A stretch of DNA of 7,884 nucleotides from Brevundimonas sp. (GCA_022712235.1 JALAGW010000263.1:1-7884), one strand, 5' to 3'; shown: positions 1 through 6,498, counted from the first letter of the stretch. The notes: a model not told the origin generated them from the letters alone. Made by a program: numbers and translations.

Positions 1-626
1 ATGTGAACGCCAGCGCCAATGCGACAGCGCGGGCCTTCGCCGGGGCGCGCAGCGGCGCGACGGTGATCGTCGGCGGTGGCGGCGGCGCCTACTTCAACGT
101 TGATCAACCCTATCCCACGACGATCCAGGGCCTGTCGGTCGAAGGCAAGACGATGGAAATGGTCCGCGTTCCCTATACGGCCTCGCGCCGCATGGAGAAG
201 CGCGTGGTCATCCAGGCCGTCTGCATCGATGACCGCGCCGTGCCGCACCCGGCTTCGCAGGTCCGCCCCGGTCGCGACGTGGCCATGGACTATGAAGGCG
301 AACTGTATCGCTGCATCGCCGGCACCAAGCTGCAATGGACCATCGCCGACGAGGCCGGCGGTCCGGGCGAGACCATCAACTGCAACAAGCGCGAGGCCCT
401 GTGGTACGGCCGCGGCGGTCAACTGGAATGCCGTCCCGAGAAGCAGGAACGCGATTGCAACGAGCGTTCGCTGCTGCGCCGCTACGGCGCGGGCGTGAAG
501 GTGCTGACCATGATCCGCGAGGAATCCTACACCGAATACCGCGAGGAAATGGTCGAGACCGCCGGGGCCGTGACTTCGGGCGCGGTCATCATGCTGGACG
601 GCGGCGTCGGCGGCCGCGTCTTCTGA
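1..626 (+). CDS. Partial (5'-truncated) conserved hypothetical, probably envelope-associated protein
   Basis: The frame is open from the window edge to a TGA at 624-626. A GTG at 3-5 could be read as a start, but no ribosome binding site is visible and the first residues (Ala/Asn/Gly-rich, then a run of five glycines) look like the interior of a low-complexity segment, so the gene most likely begins upstream. After that segment comes a more ordered region of about 150 residues beginning near the VRVPY motif. It contains five cysteines (about residues 74, 104, 127, 143 and 152 from base 3), an RDCNERSLLRR stretch, and a Gly-rich end (DGGVGGRVF). Paired cysteines and the Ala/Gly-rich lead suggest an exported protein with disulfides; this is inference. 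I do not recognise a named family, although the composition resembles proteins I associate with Caulobacterales. It converges on the M16 peptidase gene and is followed by a strong terminator. Confidence 0.75.
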   Translation, partial: VNASANATARAFAGARSGATVIVGGGGGAYFNVDQPYPTTIQGLSVEGKTMEMVRVPYTASRRMEKRVVIQAVCIDDRAVPHPASQVRPGRDVAMDYEGELYRCIAGTKLQWTIADEAGGPGETINCNKREALWYGRGGQLECRPEKQERDCNERSLLRRYGAGVKVLTMIREESYTEYREEMVETAGAVTSGAVIMLDGGVGGRVF

Positions 627-705
627 ATGCAACGTTCAGCCTGGCGTCAGGCGGACTGACCTAGATTGCCGTCATCGACTCTCCGTCGATTAGGCCAAAA
701 GACTT

Positions 706-739
706 GGGGCCCCGATCCGCTGGATCGGGGCCCCTTTTT
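706..739 (+). terminator. Strong intrinsic terminator, possibly bidirectional
   Basis: Two perfectly complementary 13-base arms (706-718 and 722-734, beginning GGGGCCCCG) enclose a three-base GCT loop and are followed directly by five T residues (735-739). This is a textbook rho-independent terminator for the plus-strand gene ending at 626. Read on the minus strand, the same hairpin is followed by AAGTCTTTT, a weaker U-rich tract. It could therefore also stop transcripts of the M16 peptidase gene, whose stop codon is at 757-759. Confidence 0.93.
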
Positions 740-756
740 CGTCCTGGCGTCGCGCC

Positions 757-3612
757 CTACTGGGCCTGAGCCTTGTCCGAGACGACCTCGGCCTTCCAGG
801 CGGTGTTCGCCGTCAGATACTGACGGGCCGCAGCCTGTATGTCGGCGACGGTGAAGGACTCCAGATCGCTGATGTGCGTCTGGATTTGCTCCAGCGACGC
901 TGGCTTGGCGGCGAGGTCTTCCAGTTGACCCAGCCAGTATTCGTTGCCGGCCTGGCTGCGGCGCAGGGACTCGATGACCGGCAGGCGGGCGCGGTTCAGT
1001 TCGTCCTCGGTCACAGGGGCGTCGCGCAGGGAGGCGGTGATCGCGTCCACGGCGGCGTAGAAGGCGGGCAGCTTGTCTGCCGCCGTCTCGGCCATCACGA
1101 AGATGGAGCCATAGTCCTTGAACACGTCCGAGGCCGACGACCCGACGCGCGGCGAGTAGGCCAGGGCCTGCTTCTCGCGGATTTCCTCGAGCACGCGCAG
1201 CTTGAAGACCTCGGCCAGGATGCTGACCTTGCGGGCTTCGGTGCGGTCGTCGATCGTGTCCGTCGTCGGCCAGGCCACATAGCCGAGCGCCTGTTCGGCG
1301 GGACCGGTGTGGGTCAGGCGGACCGGCGTGGTCGTCGGGGCCGGGAAGCGGCGCTGATCCGAACCGGGCAAGGGTTGGGCCGCAGGTGCGCGGACGGGCA
1401 GGGCGGCGAAGGTCGAGGCCACGGCCTTGATCGCGTCATCGACCGTGACGTCGCCGACCATGACGATGTCGATCGGGCCGGATGACAGGCCCTGGACCAC
1501 GCCCTGCTTCAACTCGTCCAGGGTGAAGGCGGCGATGTCAGCCGGCGCCGGCACCGCTTCGCGTTTGTCGCCGCTGGCCAGCAGACCGGAAGCCTGGATG
1601 CCGAAGGCGCCGCCGGGGGTGGCCAGCTGTTGCGCCAGGATTTGGGGGAAGAAGGCCTTGATCTGCTCGAACGGCGCCGGGCGCAGGCCCGGATCGGTCA
1701 GATAGGCGGCCAGCACCTGCATCTGCAGTTGCAGATCGGCGGGACGGGTCGCGCCGGACAGCTGATAGGCGTCGCCGTCGATGGCGAAGCCGGCGGAGTA
1801 GATCTTGCCGGTCAGAACGCGGCTCAGGTCGTCCGCCGTCAGCTTGCCGAGACCGCCCTGGGTGAAGACCATTGGGGCCAGCATCTGCGAGGTGAAGCGG
1901 TCGGTGGGCAGGCCTTCTTCGCCGATGCCGGTGCGCACGGTCACCAGGATCTGCTCGTCCTTGAAGTCAGTCGGCTTGACCGTGAGGCGCACCCCGTTCG
2001 GGAAGGTGACGACCGTGGCGCCGACAGCGGCGACCTCGGTGCGGTTGCTCGGTGTCGCGGCGGCGCCGAAGTTCGCATAGGGCCATTCCAGCTGAGCCTG
2101 CTCGGCGCGAGCGGTGACAGGGACGGTGCGGCTGGCTTCCAGGGCGGCGGTGACGCCGGCCTCGCCGCCTTCGATCTCTTCGGGCGTGATGACGAGCGCC
2201 AGCGGACCATAGCCTTCGAATACGGCCTTTACGGCGTCGCTGACCTGGGCCGCCTTCAGATCCTTCACGCCGGCTTCGAAGAGGGCGAGATTTTCTGCGG
2301 GCGAGGAGAAGACCTTGTCGTCGTTGGCCGCGCCTAGCAGGGCGTTGGCCAGAGCCGGCGTGCTGCGGGTGGCGGCGGCCTGGACGGCGTTTTCCAGCGC
2401 CGTGCGGCTGTTGGCGATTTCGCGGTCCAGCTCGGACTGGGTCACGCCGAACTGGACGAGGCGACGTTGCTCCTGCTCGATGGTGTCCAGCGCACGCTTC
2501 AGGCCGCCGGGGTTGAAGTTGGCCGAGACGCTGCCGAGGTCGACCGTGTCGAACAGGCTGCCCTGGCTGGCGCTGGCGGTGATGAAGGGCGGATTATCGG
2601 CGCGGGCGATCTCGCCCAGGCGACGATTCAGAACGGCCAGCCCCAGATTCTGGATCAGGGCTTCGCGACGTTCGGCGACGGTGTCCGGGTCCAGATCGGG
2701 ATTGCGAATCCAGTTGAGCTGGATCGAGGACTGGATGCCCGGCTCGACCAGGATGCGGGTTTCAGCCGAGCGCGGGGCGACGGTTCCCAGATCGGGATTC
2801 GGGCCGTTGGCGGCCTTGGGCGTCCAGTCCGAGAAGGTCGCCTTGATCTTGGCTTCCATCTGGTCGACGTCGAAATCTCCGACCGCGATCATGGTCGCGC
2901 GTTCCGGACGGTAGTAGGCGTTGTAGAATTCGACGAACCGTTCGCGCGGCGCCGAGCGGATGATGCTGAGATCGCCGATCGGCAGACGGTTCGACAGGCG
3001 CTGGCCAGCAGCGAGCAAGGCGAGCTGCGCCTTGATCGAACGCAGGCCGGGGGTGTTGCGGAGCCGTTCCTCGCCCTCGATGACGCCGCGCTCGGCGTCG
3101 ATGTCCTCGGCCTTCATCAGGGCTTCGGAGACCTGTTCGCGCATGATGCGCAGCGAGGTGTCGACCGTCTCGTCATTGGTGCGGGGTAGTTCCAGCGTGT
3201 AGGCGGTCTGATCGAAGCTGGTGAAGGCGTTGGTGTCGGCGCCGAAAGCCAGTCCCAGCCGCTCCAGAATGCGCAGCAACTCGTTCTCGGGCACATTGGT
3301 CGTGCCGTTGAAGGCCATGTGCTCCATGAAGTGGGCGAGGCCGAGCTGGTCGTCGTTCTCCATGAGCGAACCGGCTGCGATGCGCAGGCGCAGCGAGGCC
3401 TGACCCGGAGGCGTGGCGTTCTTCATGATGGCGTAACGCATGCCGTTGGGCAGGACGCCGAAGCGGACGTCGGCGTCGGCCGGAATGTCGCTGGCGGCCT
3501 GGGCCCAGGGGCTGGAAGGCGGGGCGTCCTGCGCGACGGCGGGCAGGGCGGCCCCGCCCAGCAGGGCGAGGCTGGAGGCGGCGAGCAGCAGCAGGCGGCG
3601 AGGGGATCGCAT
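757..3612 (-). CDS. M16 family zinc metallopeptidase, pitrilysin/PqqL-like, periplasmic
   Basis: The product is 951 residues with a clear signal peptide: a basic start, a Leu/Ala-rich core, and a likely cut after AVA near residue 27. The inverted zinc motif HxxEH is intact as H94-F-M-E97-H98. The downstream acidic helix E174-R-G-V-I-E-G-E181 supplies the expected third zinc ligand, probably E181. Two M16 halves are visible: an active N-terminal half (about 45-510) and a C-terminal half (from about 540, starting FPNGVRLTVKP) without HxxEH, as is normal for one-chain M16 clamshell peptidases. Length fits the PqqL-like group (about 930 residues in E. coli). Such enzymes close around and cut peptides or unfolded polypeptides. 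The ATG at 3612 has a GGAG ribosome binding site 10 bases upstream. It lies 135 bases downstream of hfaD on the same strand. Family assignment is secure; the substrate is unknown. Confidence 0.95.
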   Translation of the reverse strand: MRSPRRLLLLAASSLALLGGAALPAVAQDAPPSSPWAQAASDIPADADVRFGVLPNGMRYAIMKNATPPGQASLRLRIAAGSLMENDDQLGLAHFMEHMAFNGTTNVPENELLRILERLGLAFGADTNAFTSFDQTAYTLELPRTNDETVDTSLRIMREQVSEALMKAEDIDAERGVIEGEERLRNTPGLRSIKAQLALLAAGQRLSNRLPIGDLSIIRSAPRERFVEFYNAYYRPERATMIAVGDFDVDQMEAKIKATFSDWTPKAANGPNPDLGTVAPRSAETRILVEPGIQSSIQLNWIRNPDLDPDTVAERREALIQNLGLAVLNRRLGEIARADNPPFITASASQGSLFDTVDLGSVSANFNPGGLKRALDTIEQEQRRLVQFGVTQSELDREIANSRTALENAVQAAATRSTPALANALLGAANDDKVFSSPAENLALFEAGVKDLKAAQVSDAVKAVFEGYGPLALVITPEEIEGGEAGVTAALEASRTVPVTARAEQAQLEWPYANFGAAATPSNRTEVAAVGATVVTFPNGVRLTVKPTDFKDEQILVTVRTGIGEEGLPTDRFTSQMLAPMVFTQGGLGKLTADDLSRVLTGKIYSAGFAIDGDAYQLSGATRPADLQLQMQVLAAYLTDPGLRPAPFEQIKAFFPQILAQQLATPGGAFGIQASGLLASGDKREAVPAPADIAAFTLDELKQGVVQGLSSGPIDIVMVGDVTVDDAIKAVASTFAALPVRAPAAQPLPGSDQRRFPAPTTTPVRLTHTGPAEQALGYVAWPTTDTIDDRTEARKVSILAEVFKLRVLEEIREKQALAYSPRVGSSASDVFKDYGSIFVMAETAADKLPAFYAAVDAITASLRDAPVTEDELNRARLPVIESLRRSQAGNEYWLGQLEDLAAKPASLEQIQTHISDLESFTVADIQAAARQYLTANTAWKAEVVSDKAQAQ

Positions 3613-3622
3613 TCAGTTCAGT

Positions 3623-3626
3623 CTCC
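3623..3626 (-). promoter_or_regulatory. Ribosome binding site of the M16 peptidase gene
   Basis: On the minus strand, GGAG lies 10 bases before the ATG at 3612. This supports that start, which also gives a complete signal peptide. Confidence 0.6.
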
Positions 3627-3673
3627 GGACCGTGCGATCAGGCTGCCCCCGGGACTGACTGCGGCCCTGCACG

Positions 3674-3709
3674 TTGGTCGCGTGCAATGGCGTATGCACG
3701 TTCGACCAA
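3674..3709. repeat. Imperfect inverted repeat between hfaD and the M16 gene (operator or terminator-like hairpin)
   Basis: The arms are TTGGTCG-CGTGCA (3674-3686) and TGCACG-TT-CGACCAA (3695-3709): 13 paired bases, a two-base bulge and an eight-base loop. A further copy of TGCACG with the same TT extension lies at 3668-3675, so TGCACGTT occurs as a direct repeat 27 bases apart. Neither strand has a T-run after the hairpin, so it is not a typical intrinsic terminator. It could end the hfaABD message by another route, or it could be a transcription-factor site in the M16 promoter region. A weak promoter-like pair on the minus strand (TTGTCA at 3717-3712 and TACGCC at 3694-3689, spacing 17) would place the repeat across the promoter. 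The remaining bases of this 135-base gap show nothing else convincing. Confidence 0.5.
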
Positions 3710-3747
3710 GGTGACAAAGGTCCTTGACTGCCTCAAGTTACCGAAAG

Positions 3748-5007
3748 TTAATTTCCGCCGGTCCGCGTGACATAGAAGGTCGCTGCGTTGCCGACAGCAT
3801 TGGCGCCGGCGATGACGTTGCGGCCATTGCCGTTGATGGTCGTATTGGCGATGGCGCTGACATTGCCGGTGTTGGTCTGGACGTTGCGCGCATTCAGATC
3901 GCCGCCGCATTCTGCGCAGGCATAGCCGGTGATGCTGTTGCCCGCCGCATTGGCGCCGACATAGGCGTCATAGCCCTTCTGACCGACGAACGAGGCCGTG
4001 GCTTCGACGCCGCCCGTGTTCATCTGGGTGTTGTCGATATCGACATAGATGTCGTTGTTGCCGACGGTGACGTCGTTGGCCACGGCGCTGGCCACGGCCG
4101 TCGCCTTGCCGAAGTCATAGGAGCTGAGCTGAACGGCGCCGCGGATCCGGGCGCTGTTCTCCTGATCCGTGGTGGCGATCAGCGAACCGCCCTGATTGTA
4201 GAAGGCAGCCTGGTTGCCGCCAGCGTGGGCGCGGGCCGCCAGGTTCCAGCCGTTGCCGGCATGAACGCCCGTGCCCGCCTCGACCATGGCGCCGGAGGAG
4301 CGTTGGCGCACTTCCAGTTCCTGGTTGGTCGACGGACCCGAGGTCGCCTGAACGGCGTTGGCCACGGCCTGGCTGGAGAACTCGGCCGGATCGCGGACAA
4401 AGCGGGGCGAGGCCTGATTGGTCGCACGGACCTGACCCGTCGTGGTCTGATCAATCGAGCCGACCAGGGAGGCGCGGTCGCTGCCCGATCCGTCGCCAGC
4501 CAGCGCGACGGTGTTGCCATAGGCCCCGGCGGCGATGGTTCCGCCGCCGACCAGCCGCGCGTCCTGGCCCGTGATCAGACTGGACGCGGTCACGTCGCCG
4601 CTGGCGGACTGGGTCGCGTCAATGCCCATCTGGGTCCGGGTCGCGGTCCCCGCCAGGTAGTTGCCGCGCGCCTGGGTGATGCTGGTGACCAGTCCATTGG
4701 TGTCGCCGCCCAGCGTCATGGTGGTCGACGCCGAGGCCTCGCCGCGCATGTCCTGTGTCGAGCGAACGTCCACGGCGTGGCCGTCCGCGCCGCCCACCAG
4801 GCTATTGCCCTGCGCCGCATTGGACACGGTCACCTGATCGCTGACGTCGACGACGTTCAACGTCTGGCCGGCGATCACGTCGCCGAACGTAATTTGGGTG
4901 TTCAGGACCAGACCGCGGTCCTGGGCCGAAGCCTCAGTAGCGGCTGCGGCGCACATCGCCGTCGCGGCGATCGTGCCAGCGAGACGGATCCGCGCGAGTC
5001 TGACCAT
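3748..5007 (-). CDS. hfaD: Holdfast anchor protein HfaD, repeat-rich surface protein
   Basis: The product is 419 residues from the ATG at 5007. The first 28 residues form a signal peptide (Arg-rich start, Ala-rich core, cut after ASA). The mature part is low in charge and rich in Asn, Gly, Ala, Thr and Gln. It reads as about eight repeats of 46-54 residues: a Q-x3-G-x-V-x-A-like motif with Gln at about 38, 85, 133, 187, 235, 282, 328 and 377, each followed about 30 residues later by an A-x-G-N-like motif. This periodicity suggests a beta-solenoid or curli-like stacked fold. In Caulobacter, HfaD is a surface component that co-localises with the holdfast and, with HfaA, helps tether it to the pole; export requires HfaB. 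The only cysteines in the mature protein form a CxxC between repeats 7 and 8. The start lies inside hfaB, in another frame. An ATG at 5028 would add seven residues; neither has a good ribosome binding site, so reinitiation from hfaB is likely. Confidence 0.85.
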   Translation of the reverse strand: MVRLARIRLAGTIAATAMCAAAATEASAQDRGLVLNTQITFGDVIAGQTLNVVDVSDQVTVSNAAQGNSLVGGADGHAVDVRSTQDMRGEASASTTMTLGGDTNGLVTSITQARGNYLAGTATRTQMGIDATQSASGDVTASSLITGQDARLVGGGTIAAGAYGNTVALAGDGSGSDRASLVGSIDQTTTGQVRATNQASPRFVRDPAEFSSQAVANAVQATSGPSTNQELEVRQRSSGAMVEAGTGVHAGNGWNLAARAHAGGNQAAFYNQGGSLIATTDQENSARIRGAVQLSSYDFGKATAVASAVANDVTVGNNDIYVDIDNTQMNTGGVEATASFVGQKGYDAYVGANAAGNSITGYACAECGGDLNARNVQTNTGNVSAIANTTINGNGRNVIAGANAVGNAATFYVTRTGGN

Positions 5008-5953
5008 TGTTCGTGTCCGTGTTTGCATAGGCGGGGTAGTAGCCGCCGGTCGGGCCGACGGGGGAGTCGCCCAGGGGATCATTGGCGGGGTTGAGGCAGA
5101 CCTCGGGACCCGGCGCGCCATAGAGGTTGGCCATGAACTCGACCGTGGCGCGCTCCACCAGGGCGCGGACGGCCAGTTGAACCGGCTCCAGGCCGCTGGT
5201 GCCGGCCGAGATGTCGAAGACGTTGCCGTTCAGGAAGTCGAACACGCCCGCCGATACTTCGCGGCCGACGATCTGCTTCTGATAGGAGACGACATCCACG
5301 ACTTCGAGGGTCGTGGTCTGCACCAGGCGCAGGTCGATGGCGATGTTCATGACGAAGACCTTGCCGGTCAGCAGGCCCGATCCGCCGTTCTGCTCGACCT
5401 CGCCGCCGGCGATGTCGAAGCCGCCCGAGCGGAGGTTGTAGTTCACCTCGGTGATGCCGCCGACGACATAGAAGTCCGAGCCCGGCACCTGGCCGGCCAG
5501 GATGCGGCGATAGGCGGCGTCCTGCGGCGCGCCGTTCGGCAGGTCGTCGCTGATCAGCTTGTTGTTGGCGTAGCGCAACTCCAGCTCGGACACCGAGGTG
5601 TCGTAGCGCTCGACGATGCGGGCGCCGGCCTTGGCCAGGGCGGTGTTCGTCATCAGGGAGGCGCCCTGGGTGATCTGGCGCCCGCCGTCCGAGGAGATGG
5701 AGCCCGTGTAATCGCTGATCCGACCGACCGCCATGCGCGGCGACGGCAGGTTGTAGCGACGCGCATAGTCGGCCAGGCAGTAGAGCGCGGTCGAATAGGG
5801 GGTCGGGTTCGACGTCACCGGGGCGTTGCCGATCGGCGTGGCGTAACGGCCCGAGGGACCCGCGCTCGTGCTGGCGCAACCGGCCAGGACCCCGGCGACG
5901 GCGGTCAGGACGGCGGCGACCCGCAGCGGGCGATGGAGACGATGTGGGGTCAT
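4934..5953 (-). CDS. hfaB: Holdfast anchor secretion lipoprotein HfaB (CsgG family)
   Basis: The product is 339 residues. It begins with a lipoprotein signal sequence with the lipobox LAGC, giving a lipidated Cys26. The body follows the CsgG pattern: a strand starting RMAVGRISDYTG, a helix rich in TNTALAKAGARIVER, a central DFYVVGGITEVNYN segment followed by Gly-rich sequence (likely membrane hairpin), then MNIAIDLRLVQTTTLEVVDVVSYQKQI, and a C-terminal helix (EPVQLAVRALVERATVEFMANL). CsgG forms the outer-membrane curli secretion pore; in Caulobacter, HfaB is needed to move HfaA and HfaD to the cell surface. Its ATG shares one base with the hfaA stop (TGATG), indicating translational coupling. 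The last 24 or so residues are Arg/Asp-rich, unlike the rest, and are encoded out of frame within the hfaD signal-peptide region. Confidence 0.92.
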   Translation of the reverse strand: MTPHRLHRPLRVAAVLTAVAGVLAGCASTSAGPSGRYATPIGNAPVTSNPTPYSTALYCLADYARRYNLPSPRMAVGRISDYTGSISSDGGRQITQGASLMTNTALAKAGARIVERYDTSVSELELRYANNKLISDDLPNGAPQDAAYRRILAGQVPGSDFYVVGGITEVNYNLRSGGFDIAGGEVEQNGGSGLLTGKVFVMNIAIDLRLVQTTTLEVVDVVSYQKQIVGREVSAGVFDFLNGNVFDISAGTSGLEPVQLAVRALVERATVEFMANLYGAPGPEVCLNPANDPLGDSPVGPTGGYYPAYANTDTNNGQTRADPSRWHDRRDGDVRRSRY

Positions 5954-6387
5954 CAGAAATTCAAGGTCCCGTTCAGGGCGGCGCCGGCGGTGATGTTGCC
6001 GGTATTGGTCTGGTTGGAATTGATCACGACCGTGTTCCGGTTGCCCTGGACCACGACGTTGAGGCTGTTGCCGATGGCGGTCGCGCCGCCGATGGCCGTG
6101 CCATTGCCGGACGAACCCGCGCCGGCGTAGCCGCTGGCCACGCCGGCGGAAGAACTGGAATAGCTGCTGGCGCCCGACTGGATGATGCCGTTCACGACCA
6201 GTCGGTTGCCGTTGGCGTCGCGGGTCGAGCCGCTGGAAGCCTGGGCGGTGGTGTAGCGCGAGGCGCCGTAGCCCGCCTGGAACTGTGCGGCGCCGGCCGA
6301 ACCCGTCGACTGCGCGGATGCTGCGCCGGCCGCCATTGCGGGCAGGGCCAGTGCGGCGACGGTCAGGATCAGTCTTTGGAACAGCAT
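5953..6387 (-). CDS. hfaA: Holdfast anchor protein HfaA
   Basis: The product is 144 residues. The first 25 form a signal peptide ending ASA. The mature protein has no cysteine and is rich in Ser, Gly, Ala and Asn. Its C-terminal 45 residues are curlin-like: an AIGNSLNV block, VVVQGNRNTV, then SNQTNTGNITA and a final aromatic (NGTLNF). These blocks match the repeat motifs of HfaD. In Caulobacter, HfaA is a small surface protein that forms stable amyloid-like multimers and anchors the holdfast to the pole. The chosen ATG gives a full signal peptide and has a GGGGA ribosome binding site six to seven bases upstream. The frame is open further upstream, but that extension is Arg-rich, lacks a secretion signal, and runs antisense through the rhomboid gene. 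hfaA is the first gene of the anchor operon, downstream of a sigma-54-type promoter. Confidence 0.9.
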   Translation of the reverse strand: MLFQRLILTVAALALPAMAAGAASAQSTGSAGAAQFQAGYGASRYTTAQASSGSTRDANGNRLVVNGIIQSGASSYSSSSAGVASGYAGAGSSGNGTAIGGATAIGNSLNVVVQGNRNTVVINSNQTNTGNITAGAALNGTLNF

Positions 6388-6394
6388 GCAGGAT

Positions 6395-6400
6395 TCCCCA
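6395..6400 (-). promoter_or_regulatory. Ribosome binding site of hfaA
   Basis: On the minus strand, TGGGGA ends seven bases before the ATG at 6387. It decides between the 6387 start and the longer open frame, which has no comparable site. Confidence 0.5.
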
Positions 6401-6421
6401 GCGGCGATATGGGGTCGCCAA

Positions 6422-6436
6422 GCAACCCGCGTGCCA
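6422..6436 (-). promoter_or_regulatory. Sigma-54 (RpoN) -24/-12 promoter of hfaABD
   Basis: On the minus strand, TGGCACG-CGGG-TTGC matches the sigma-54 consensus TGGCACG-N4-TTGC at every defined base, with exactly 10 bases between the invariant GG and GC. It is followed by a T, as in the extended consensus. Counting from GC as -13/-12, transcription would start near 6410 (an A), giving a 23-base leader that carries the hfaA ribosome binding site. Placement and orientation both fit hfaA. No enhancer site was identified. The match is seen; activity is inferred. Confidence 0.75.
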
Positions 6437-6452
6437 GTTTGGAGTCCGGGTC

Positions 6453-6467
6453 TTAAGATCGGCTTGA
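6453..6467. promoter_or_regulatory. Near-consensus CtrA box between hfaA and the rhomboid gene
   Basis: TTAA-GATCGGC-TTGA matches the CtrA consensus TTAA-N7-TTAA with one mismatch and correct spacing. It lies 43 to 57 bases upstream of the predicted hfaA start and 32 bases before the rhomboid ATG, so it could act on either gene. hfaA of Caulobacter is known to be cell-cycle regulated, which makes such a site plausible. One mismatch in eight defined bases can arise by chance, so this is tentative. Confidence 0.35.
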
Positions 6468-6498
6468 GATTGCGCCGGTCTTTGTTCATCAAGGGCTT

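Noticed and set aside
3724..5094. A long plus-strand open frame of 456 residues opposite hfaD
   Set aside because: It is antisense to a well-supported gene. Its Gly/Ala/Arg/Asp-rich product has no motif or signal peptide and is the expected mirror of HfaD codon bias.
4898..6130. A long plus-strand open frame of 410 residues opposite hfaB
   Set aside because: It is antisense to the CsgG-like lipoprotein gene, shows only biased composition, and has no plausible ribosome binding site or domain.
5954..6421. An upstream extension of hfaB within the hfaA region
   Set aside because: It is Arg/Pro-rich out-of-frame sequence of hfaA. The internal ATG at 5953 gives a perfect lipoprotein signal and a TGATG coupling to hfaA.
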